Positions 16,227 through 23,697 of a stretch of DNA of 64,000 nt are shown one piece after another. The notes under the pieces were generated by a model. It saw only the letters and a program-made list of their open reading frames with translations. It searched no databases and had not been told where the DNA came from. Position 1 is the stretch's first letter; each line of letters begins with the position of its first letter. Both the position numbers and the translations under genes were made by a program. Source of the stretch: JAFGPL01 sp963781805 (lineage in GTDB: Bacteria; Bacteroidota; Bacteroidia; Bacteroidales; UBA10428); assembly GCA_963781805.1 (NCBI GenBank), contig CAWAHF010000004.1, positions 2,914,001 to 2,978,000 of the forward strand, written 5' to 3'.

Positions 16227-17093
16227 ATGAAACGAGTTGTTTTAATTTTTATCAGTGTATTCATGGCATTGGGCACTTTTGTATCCGTAAATGCGCAGCA
16301 GGATTACTTAACAGAAGTCTATACACGTGAACATATTCGGAACAAACAACCGGTTCCTTATTCTTATGTTCGAGAGGCTGATGTTGTATGGGCCAAAGAT
16401 ATATACAGAATTATAGATCTTCGTCAAAAACAAAATCTTGCATTATATTATCCCCTGAAACCCATCGGGGACAGAATGAGCCTTATAAGTCTTTTGCTTT
16501 ATGGGATTGACAGCGAAGGAATAAGAGCTTTCTCATCTACGGATGTTCGAAATGAATTTACCGTTCAAATGACAAAAGACGATATTGATCTGGCTTTTGG
16601 CGCCGGTGTTGATACATTAAAGGTGCCGGATGTAAACACCGGTCAGATGATTGAAAGTATTGTCGAAACTGAACGTAAAGTTGATGAGGTAAAACAGATT
16701 ATGGTGAAAGAAAAATGGTTTTTTGATAAAAACCACTCTGTAATGAAAGTTCAGATTGTTGGGATATGTCCTATTCGTATTTATGCTCAAAAAGATGATC
16801 AGGGTTTGCCAACAGATGTAATTTTGAAACAGAAAACATTTTGGGTATATTTTCCGGAAATAAGACCTATTTTGGCAAATCATGAAATTTTTAACAGAAA
16901 TAATGATGCACAGAGGATATCCTTTGATGACTTTTTCTGGCAAAGAAGATTTGACAGTTACATTGTTGCCGAATCTAATGTTTATGATAACAGAACCGTT
17001 AATTCATATGCATTGGGCATAGATGCACAACTTGAATCAGAAAAAATCAAACAGTCTATATTTGAACTCGAACATGATCTTTGGGAATATTAA
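16227..17093 (+). CDS. gldN: T9SS ring protein GldN/PorN
   Basis: GldN/PorN pairs with GldK/PorK in the periplasmic ring of the type IX secretion system. The protein has a signal peptide (cut after about VNAQ) and 288 residues. Family features are DVVWAKDIYRIIDLRQKQNLALYYP, the KPIGDRMSLISLLLYGI segment, KEKWFFDKNHSVMKVQIVGICPI and FDDFFWQRRFDSYIVAESNVYDNR. It is the last gene of the gldKLMN operon, 18 bp after gldM, and is followed by a strong rho-independent terminator. Confidence 0.95.
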   Translation: MKRVVLIFISVFMALGTFVSVNAQQDYLTEVYTREHIRNKQPVPYSYVREADVVWAKDIYRIIDLRQKQNLALYYPLKPIGDRMSLISLLLYGIDSEGIRAFSSTDVRNEFTVQMTKDDIDLAFGAGVDTLKVPDVNTGQMIESIVETERKVDEVKQIMVKEKWFFDKNHSVMKVQIVGICPIRIYAQKDDQGLPTDVILKQKTFWVYFPEIRPILANHEIFNRNNDAQRISFDDFFWQRRFDSYIVAESNVYDNRTVNSYALGIDAQLESEKIKQSIFELEHDLWEY

Positions 17094-17119
17094 TCTTGAA
17101 AAAATAAGATAAGTCTAAT

Positions 17120-17149
17120 AAAAAAACCCTCATTTCTGAGGGTTTTTTT
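17120..17149. terminator. Bidirectional intrinsic terminator after gldN
   Basis: A run of seven or more A, the stem CCCTCA-TTTC-TGAGGG (17127-17142) and a run of seven T form a symmetric hairpin. It lies between gldN (plus) and the convergent guanylyltransferase gene (minus, ending at 17171), so it can serve both transcripts. Confidence 0.92.
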
Positions 17150-17170
17150 ATTTATTCTTCACATTGTATT

Positions 17171-18265
17171 TCATATAAAATCATCACCCTTTTCAAGCTT
17201 AACATCGTTCACAAATTGTTTAATCTTTTGTTCATCCATCTTTCTGCATATTAATAGAATGTTATCCGATTCTACTACTATAAAATCATCCAACCCCTGG
17301 ACAACAACCAACTTTTCATCGGGTATATTGATGAGGCAATTCGTTGTATCATATGTAAAAATATTTTTGCCAATTACCGAATTTTTTTCTTTATCTTTTT
17401 CAAGCTTATCGTAGAGTGAACCCCAAGTTCCCAGATCGGACCAACCAAAGTCGGAACATAGTACATAAACGTTTTCGGCCTTTTCCATGATACCATAATC
17501 AATTGATATATTTTTACAATTTGCATAAGCCTGGGCTATAAAATTGCTTTCCTTGTCCATAGAATAGCTTTCCCCTCCTGGTTTGAATAAATTATCTACT
17601 TCCGGTAAAAACTGTTCAAATGCTTTCATAATGTTTTTAAGCGACCAGAAAAACATCCCCGAATTCCAAAAGAAATCACCACTTTCAAGAAATAACTCAG
17701 CCATTTTAAGATCGGGTTTTTCAGTGAATGTTTTTACTTTTCTAAAACTGCTATTTAATTTAATTGGACTCTTATCACCGTTAATTTGTATATATCCATA
17801 ACCTGTTTCGGGTCTGCTCGGTTGAATACCCAAAGTTAAAAGACAATCATTGTCGGCAACAAACTGAAGGCCTTTCTGAATCACCTCAATAAAATCCTGT
17901 TCTTTAAGTATTAAATGATCAGAAGGAGCAACCATTATTCGAGCATCAGGATTTAGTTTCTTAATTTTATAATTAGCATATGCAATACAAGGAGCCGTAT
18001 TTCTTCGTAAAGGCTCAAGCAAAATCTGATCCGGTTGAAGCATAGGCAATTGCTGCAAAACTAAATCTCCATAATCTTCACTTGTAACCACCAGAACATT
18101 TTCAGTTGGAATAATATCTTTAATTCTGGAATATGTCTGTTGTAACAGAGTTTTTCCAGTACCGAGGATATCAAGAAATTGTTTTGGTTTACGGGTTTTG
18201 CTTAATGGCCAAAACCTGCTCCCGATTCCGCCCGCCATTATAATACAATAATTGTCTTTATTCAT
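17171..18265 (-). CDS. manC: Mannose-1-phosphate guanylyltransferase
   Basis: The enzyme makes GDP-mannose from mannose-1-phosphate and GTP, the activated sugar for surface glycans. The nucleotidyltransferase signature is near the start: MAGGIGSRFWPLSKTRKPKQ at about 10-29, then VAPSDHLI (about 115) and ETGYGYIQI, FTEKPD and NSGMFFW downstream. The length of 364 residues corresponds to the single-domain form without the isomerase domain of bifunctional ManC/AlgA. It is a single gene in its orientation, ending on the shared terminator. The gene name is by function; the two-domain type is excluded. Confidence 0.9.
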   Translation of the reverse strand: MNKDNYCIIMAGGIGSRFWPLSKTRKPKQFLDILGTGKTLLQQTYSRIKDIIPTENVLVVTSEDYGDLVLQQLPMLQPDQILLEPLRRNTAPCIAYANYKIKKLNPDARIMVAPSDHLILKEQDFIEVIQKGLQFVADNDCLLTLGIQPSRPETGYGYIQINGDKSPIKLNSSFRKVKTFTEKPDLKMAELFLESGDFFWNSGMFFWSLKNIMKAFEQFLPEVDNLFKPGGESYSMDKESNFIAQAYANCKNISIDYGIMEKAENVYVLCSDFGWSDLGTWGSLYDKLEKDKEKNSVIGKNIFTYDTTNCLINIPDEKLVVVQGLDDFIVVESDNILLICRKMDEQKIKQFVNDVKLEKGDDFI

Positions 18266-18629
18266 ATCTCTAGGAATGGATTTGTTATTAATACTTTATT
18301 TCATTCAATAACTGTAACGTATTTTTAGTTAAAAATTTCAGATGAAAGTTAACGTCATACAGATGTGTAATTTTGGTTCTATTTCAGACCATTTTCGTTG
18401 ATAAGATATCTAATTATAAACTATATAAACTGTTTTATGTTTATTGCTAAATTGAAATAACTTTCTAAATATAGCAATTTTAGATTATTCCAATAAAGAA
18501 TAATTTGATATATATGTAAAAGAATTAGATAAATGTTATTATTTGGAAGATATGAATATTTTACAAAATTTTAGTCAGGTAATTTTTAAAATAATAAATA
18601 CCTTAGAAGCGAAAATTGATTGAACTGTT
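18266..18629. other. Divergent intergenic region, no defined element
   Basis: 364 bp of very AT-rich DNA lie between the guanylyltransferase gene (minus) and the MlaE gene (plus). It should carry both promoters. I found no exact TAnnTTTG with a properly spaced TTG, no hairpin terminator and no reading frame worth calling. Confidence 0.6.
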
Positions 18630-19364
18630 ATGTTATCTAATTTTGGCCGATATTTAATTCTGATGTACCGGGTATTTTCCAAACCTGAAAAATTTAAAAT
18701 TTATTTTAGAGAAACCATCAGAGAAGTTGAGAACATTGGTATAAATTCAATTGGAATTGTAATCATCATTTCAATATTTATTGGAGCTGTAATAACGCTT
18801 CAAACCCGTTACAACCTCGAAAGTTCCTGGATACCTCTATACCTGATCGGACTCACTGCGCGCGATACAATTTTACTGGAATTTTCGTCTACAATGGTTG
18901 GTTTGATTCTTGCCGGAAAGGTTGGTTCAAATATTGCTTCTGAAATCGGACATATGAGAATTACCGAACAGATAGATGCCCTGGAAATGATGGGAATTAA
19001 CTCAGCAAGTTATCTTATACTACCCAAAATTATTGCCGCAATATTTTTCAATCCTTTTCTTACCATTATCAGCATGGCGGTTGGTATTTTCGGTGGATGG
19101 TTGGCTTCGGTAGTCACCGGAGCGTTATCTTCAGCCGATTATATTTATGGTATTCAGTACTGGTTTGTGCCATTTTATGTCACATATGCTTTGGTCAAAA
19201 CAGTATTTTATGCTTTTATCATTACTTCCGTATCTGCCTTTTATGGCTATTATGTTCAGGGTGGAGCGTTAGAAGTGGGCAAATCCAGTACCAAGGGAGT
19301 TGTTTATAGTAGTATTCTTATTTTGCTATGTGATGTAATCCTGACACAATTAATGCTTGCCTGA
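18630..19364 (+). CDS. MlaE-family lipid ABC transporter permease
   Basis: MlaE is the membrane permease of the ABC system that moves phospholipids between the inner and outer membranes. The 244-residue protein shows the family core: an amphipathic N-terminal helix, IGIVIIISIFIGAVITLQT, LIGLTARDTILLEFSSTMVGLILAGKVGS, the EIGHMRITEQIDALEMMGIN coupling segment, and further membrane helices to the end. It overlaps the downstream ATPase gene by one base (TGATG), a sign of translational coupling. No MlaD/MCE substrate-binding gene is adjacent. Confidence 0.92.
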   Translation: MLSNFGRYLILMYRVFSKPEKFKIYFRETIREVENIGINSIGIVIIISIFIGAVITLQTRYNLESSWIPLYLIGLTARDTILLEFSSTMVGLILAGKVGSNIASEIGHMRITEQIDALEMMGINSASYLILPKIIAAIFFNPFLTIISMAVGIFGGWLASVVTGALSSADYIYGIQYWFVPFYVTYALVKTVFYAFIITSVSAFYGYYVQGGALEVGKSSTKGVVYSSILILLCDVILTQLMLA

Positions 19365-20137
19365 TGATTGAAGTAAAAAATATATTAAAATCTTTCAATG
19401 GAGAAAATGTTCTCAACGACATATCTGTGACTTTTGAGAAGGGTAAAACCAACCTGATAATAGGACGAAGTGGTTCAGGTAAAACTGTTTTGATGAAATC
19501 TATTGTTGGTTTGCATGAAGTCGATGAAGGATCAATATATTTTGATAGCAGAGATTTTGTTAAAATGAGTTTCCGGGAACGTCAGGTATTGCGTAAAGAG
19601 ATGGGAATGCTTTTTCAGGGTTCAGCCTTATTCGACTCTTTAACGGTAGAAGAAAACGTCATCTTCCCACTTCAGATGTTTTCGGATATGAGTCTTGAAG
19701 AACAGATAGAGCGTGTTAACTTTTGCCTGGAAAGGGTTCATCTTGAAAACGTTAATTCACTGTATCCCGGAGAACTTAGCGGAGGGATGAAAAAACGTGT
19801 GGCAATAGCCAGAGCCATTGTTCAAAATCCTAAATATCTGTTTTGTGATGAGCCTAATTCCGGTCTTGATCCTATTACAGCAATTGTGATTGATAAACTG
19901 ATTAGCGAAATTACACATGAGTTTAATATCACAACTATTGTTAATACCCACGATATGAATTCTGTTATGGAAATTGGAGAAAAAGTAGTATTTATTTATG
20001 AAGGGATCAAATGCTGGGAAGGTACAAATGAACAAATCTTAAATTCTGATAATGAATATCTGAATGATTTTGTATTTGCTTCAAATTTTGCCAAGAAAAT
20101 ACGCGAATTGCAATCCAATGGAGATATTAAAAATTAA
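19364..20137 (+). CDS. MlaF-family ABC transporter ATP-binding protein
   Basis: This is the ATPase partner of the MlaE permease encoded just upstream with a one-base overlap. Walker A is GRSGSGKT at 34-41, the Q-loop is MLFQGSALFDSLTVEENV, the signature is LSGGMKKRVAIARAI, Walker B is LFCDEPNSGLDP, and the H-loop is VNTHDM. The segment FDSLTVEENVIFPL and the LSGGMKKR signature are typical of the MlaF/Ttg2A subfamily. Its stop overlaps by 4 bp the end of the convergent DUF4834 gene. Confidence 0.93.
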   Translation: MIEVKNILKSFNGENVLNDISVTFEKGKTNLIIGRSGSGKTVLMKSIVGLHEVDEGSIYFDSRDFVKMSFRERQVLRKEMGMLFQGSALFDSLTVEENVIFPLQMFSDMSLEEQIERVNFCLERVHLENVNSLYPGELSGGMKKRVAIARAIVQNPKYLFCDEPNSGLDPITAIVIDKLISEITHEFNITTIVNTHDMNSVMEIGEKVVFIYEGIKCWEGTNEQILNSDNEYLNDFVFASNFAKKIRELQSNGDIKN

Positions 20138-20376
20138 TTTTCTATCTCTTCATAATCAATATATTCACCTCTGTCCTTGGTTATAAATTTTTTCTTCTGT
20201 GAAACATAATTAATGGTGGTCTCACCCTCCTTATTTTTTCTGTAATGCTTATGTTGTTGCTGATTTCCGGAATTTGCAAAATATCCCTGCAATAATGGAT
20301 AGAGAATATATCTCGAAATTATTCTCCATGCATAATATACCAGGGCTAATATTAATAAAAATCGAATAAATGCCAT
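20134..20376 (-). CDS. DUF4834 small membrane protein
   Basis: This 80-residue protein has one N-terminal membrane helix (about 3-20), a polar basic middle (NQQQHKHYRKNKEGE), then a strand-like C-terminal part ending GEYIDYEEIEN. The YIDYEEI ending and the FxRFLLIxALVYYxW helix match the Bacteroidota DUF4834 family, whose function is unknown. It is convergent with the MlaF gene and their coding ends overlap by 4 bp, so no terminator separates them. Conservation of the family supports the reading as a real gene. Confidence 0.75.
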   Translation of the reverse strand: MAFIRFLLILALVYYAWRIISRYILYPLLQGYFANSGNQQQHKHYRKNKEGETTINYVSQKKKFITKDRGEYIDYEEIEN

Positions 20377-20516
20377 TTTAAATCATAAATTTCAACAAAA
20401 ATAATTAAAAAAAAAGTAAGTGCAGATGATTTAACAAAAATTTGGAATTCAGCGAGATATCATTTATATAATAACTCTGCAAATAATGTAATACCAACAA
20501 GGTTTAGTAGGAATTA

Positions 20517-22004
20517 TCAGTAAATCAATGGCAAATCTTTATTCAGTTTTTTGTCTTTGTGGCATCCAAACACCAGATTAAATCCCATCCTGAAATTTAC
20601 AGTTCGCGCTTTATAAGGCAACAAGGTATTTGAACTTAATTCCCTTGCATATACCAAAGGAATATTATCACTTATTACATACCAGTTAAAAGGACCCGCC
20701 TTTAATGCAAGTCCAAAACCAAAATTGTTAAAGGTTCGGTTCATAATGGTATAATTGAATGTAGCAGAAACCATTTTTATGGGATAGAAATTGGCAGAAA
20801 GACTTAACTGCTCCCTTACCCTCCCTTTAAATATTTCGCTTCTCGAAAGCATTGCAACACTTATCTGGTCAATGATCTGATATCTTACTCCAAGATATAT
20901 CTTTGTTGGTAAGAATGTGGTATAGGCTGCTTCCGTCTCAGAATTATTATCAACAAAAGAACTTTTCAACGAATCTATTAATCCTTGTCCAAAATCGGTA
21001 TTATTGTAAAACTCCCACACAGCGCCACTGTCGGATTGATGAACAATAGCTTCCGGATCAAATACAAAACTTGCATTCTGTCTGAGATTATAGGTATAAT
21101 TTTTCCATCTGATATAACCCAAATCAAGAATACTGGCAGAAATGGTTAGTTGATCGATGGGTTTGAAATGAATTCCTAAGTCAAGTCCTAGTCCAAAATT
21201 GCCGGTTATCGAGCTGATATAATCACGTGCTTTTAAACTGGAATCTATTTTTATATTGTCAAGATCAAAATTCCCTGAATTATCTCTGTCGATCAGTAGA
21301 CCAGGAAAAGAAACATTTATATCAGTCTTAGAATCAACGGTCCAGTTATCAAAAGAAGTTTTAAGTTTAATATCTGAATTTTTAGTGGCCATATTGGCTT
21401 GTCCCATCAGAATTTTTCCTCTATATCCAAAGGTTATCATGTCATTCAACTTATGCGATACTCCCATAGAAAATTCTGTATAACTCATTGCATTAACCCC
21501 CAGACTGCTCAAATCAAATTCATCTTCTTCTTCATTCCCTTCCATGGCAAATCTGATGAGATCACCCGGATACGAAAATCGTGCAAATACTTTTTGAGTT
21601 ATATCAAAGGAAAAATATTTTTGTCCGGATCTGAATCCCCAAGAAGCTAAGCTTGAGCTTACATCAGCAGAAATATAATTTGCTTTCCCAAAATTGTCAA
21701 GAAATTCATTCAGATTGGCATCGGGATGTAAAAACGTTATGGTTGAATCACCATTATACCACATGACATCGTGAAGGTTAAAAGAACTATTTTCCACATT
21801 TACCTGCACCGGAGATACCCCCGGTAAACCCAGATAAAATCCACATCTGGGTTGAGTTGCCGGATTTAGTAAATTAGATTGTGGCACACCCTGCATATAA
21901 TACAGTATATTGCTTTCCTGTGCCCGGAGTGCTGAGAACAATCCAGAAAATGCCAACACAAAAAACATGAATGTACCAATATTAATTTTTCTTTTTAATA
22001 TCAT
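20517..22004 (-). CDS. DUF5723-type outer-membrane beta-barrel protein
   Basis: The 495-residue exported protein has a signal peptide (cut after about LRAQ) and then YYMQGVPQSNLLNPATQP. That opening recalls DUF5723 and related PorV/FadL-like Bacteroidota barrels. The rest is built of alternating amphipathic strands, with GVSHKLNDMITFGYRGKIL, LGLDLGIHFKPIDQLTISASILDLGYIRW and IYLGVRYQIIDQISVAMLSR as typical barrel hairpins. It is the last gene of a three-gene minus-strand unit, 17 bp after the lipoprotein gene. Cargo and role are unknown; the DUF label is from recall of the pattern. Confidence 0.72.
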   Translation of the reverse strand: MILKRKINIGTFMFFVLAFSGLFSALRAQESNILYYMQGVPQSNLLNPATQPRCGFYLGLPGVSPVQVNVENSSFNLHDVMWYNGDSTITFLHPDANLNEFLDNFGKANYISADVSSSLASWGFRSGQKYFSFDITQKVFARFSYPGDLIRFAMEGNEEEDEFDLSSLGVNAMSYTEFSMGVSHKLNDMITFGYRGKILMGQANMATKNSDIKLKTSFDNWTVDSKTDINVSFPGLLIDRDNSGNFDLDNIKIDSSLKARDYISSITGNFGLGLDLGIHFKPIDQLTISASILDLGYIRWKNYTYNLRQNASFVFDPEAIVHQSDSGAVWEFYNNTDFGQGLIDSLKSSFVDNNSETEAAYTTFLPTKIYLGVRYQIIDQISVAMLSRSEIFKGRVREQLSLSANFYPIKMVSATFNYTIMNRTFNNFGFGLALKAGPFNWYVISDNIPLVYARELSSNTLLPYKARTVNFRMGFNLVFGCHKDKKLNKDLPLIY

Positions 22005-22021
22005 GATTTTAGTCTTTTCAT

Positions 22022-23677
22022 TTAATTTCCGATAGAGCCCTGATAATGAATTTTTGCTTCAATGTTGAACTTAAAGTCAAGTGCATAATTGCTCAATATT
22101 TTTACAGAACTCACTGTCTGAGGATTATAACTTGACAATTCACCAATTATAATAACTTTAGTTGCTTTATTGAAAAAATTAACAATTTGCTCCCGGTTCA
22201 ATTCCATAACTCCTGGAACTTCAGCAACCTGATCCCTTATCGTAATTCCATCTGCATCAACAGGTGCAGCAGTTAATAAAAGTTTATTACCCAGATTATT
22301 AAGCACAATTGTATCCAAATTCAAATCATTGATAGAATCATATAATATCAGGGTGGCTCCTATGTTCAGAGGAAACTCATTTTTAAAACGGTAATGAAGA
22401 TTTGCATATTCAACGTATTGAGCATTTTCATTATCATCAATATTAAGCATCAGGGTATCACGAAATTGCATATCCGCCCTGAATTCCAGTGGAACCTCTA
22501 TTTCCATTCCCAATAGTAATTTACTGTCGCCAAGTACATAATTCAAAGTATTTTCATCACCCTCCGGATTTGCCTGAACAATGATACTGTATCCCACACG
22601 CTGCGGAGGTGAAAATACAAGAAACTGATCAATATTAGATATGTTATTTCTACCAAACGAGAGTACAGAAGATACTTCCGGATGATGATAATCAGTAGAA
22701 TAGGCTATTTGCTGCATTCCCGGCTGCAAAATAACACTGTCCCCATCTTCAAAATAACCTTTCACCTTTAAATCAAAACCAATTGGCAGACCAAATGAAT
22801 GAGTATACAGAAAATTGATTTTGGGATTTGTGATGGCAAAAGTACCGGTGAGTCCTTCAATATCACCCAAATCTACATCCATGATTGTGTCATTTACAAA
22901 TGCAGAATCACCTGCATAGCCATATAAAGATTCAAAATCATTCATATCTATAATACTAAAATCAATATCAGTGGTACTGTTGGCCTTAATGGTATCCCCG
23001 GTCTGAACAGAAACAATAACCGTAAAATTAACTTCAAGCTTTGAATAATCAGGATTAGAATTGTTAACAACGATTTTGGCATTTTTCAAAGGAATGTTAT
23101 GAACTTTATGATAATCACCGCTTGGTCTGCTAAATTGGATAATTGTGTCAAATAACTTGCTATTATTATATAACGAAGGACTTGTAATACGTAAAGCGCC
23201 AACAGTGCTGAAATTGGAATTTATATCTATGACCAGAATTCCGGTGTTGGTAAGAATGCTGTCAATCCTCATATTATTTTCCAGAGAAATTTGAAAACTA
23301 TCACTTTGCGGGATAGTATATATCTGTGGGCTGGTAAAAACAAGGTCTGTGGCGGGTGAACTAATATGATAATGCTGCGAACCCTGATCGGGTATATCCA
23401 CAAAATCAGCTACATTAAAGTTATAAATCGAATCCTGTCTGATATATACATATATTGAATCTCCCTTCAGCACCACTACCGAATCTTCATCACTTGGATC
23501 ATATAAATCCGCAATGGTAAATGACCCCCTTATGATAGGAGCATGTACCTTTGGATTGTAATCAACCATCCCGGAGATTTTACTGAAATCAATTTCTTCT
23601 TTAACACACGCCTGCCATGTTAAGGTCAAAATTGATAAAGCAATTACCAGGTTAATCAAAAAAATATTTTTTTTCAT
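22022..23677 (-). CDS. Exported lipoprotein of unknown function
   Basis: This 551-residue protein has a lipoprotein-like signal ending LTWQAC (cysteine at about residue 24). The mature part is beta-rich with many Asp, Asn and Ser residues and repeats of the pattern strand-turn-strand (for example DSIYVYIRQDSIYNFNVADFVD). I recognise no catalytic motif and no named domain with confidence. It is coupled on both sides: 20 bp after the DUF3352-like gene and 17 bp before the barrel gene. The context suggests a surface or periplasmic partner of the beta-barrel, which is inference. Confidence 0.7.
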   Translation of the reverse strand: MKKNIFLINLVIALSILTLTWQACVKEEIDFSKISGMVDYNPKVHAPIIRGSFTIADLYDPSDEDSVVVLKGDSIYVYIRQDSIYNFNVADFVDIPDQGSQHYHISSPATDLVFTSPQIYTIPQSDSFQISLENNMRIDSILTNTGILVIDINSNFSTVGALRITSPSLYNNSKLFDTIIQFSRPSGDYHKVHNIPLKNAKIVVNNSNPDYSKLEVNFTVIVSVQTGDTIKANSTTDIDFSIIDMNDFESLYGYAGDSAFVNDTIMDVDLGDIEGLTGTFAITNPKINFLYTHSFGLPIGFDLKVKGYFEDGDSVILQPGMQQIAYSTDYHHPEVSSVLSFGRNNISNIDQFLVFSPPQRVGYSIIVQANPEGDENTLNYVLGDSKLLLGMEIEVPLEFRADMQFRDTLMLNIDDNENAQYVEYANLHYRFKNEFPLNIGATLILYDSINDLNLDTIVLNNLGNKLLLTAAPVDADGITIRDQVAEVPGVMELNREQIVNFFNKATKVIIIGELSSYNPQTVSSVKILSNYALDFKFNIEAKIHYQGSIGN

Positions 23678-23697
23678 GTTCGTTTCTTTAATCTGAG

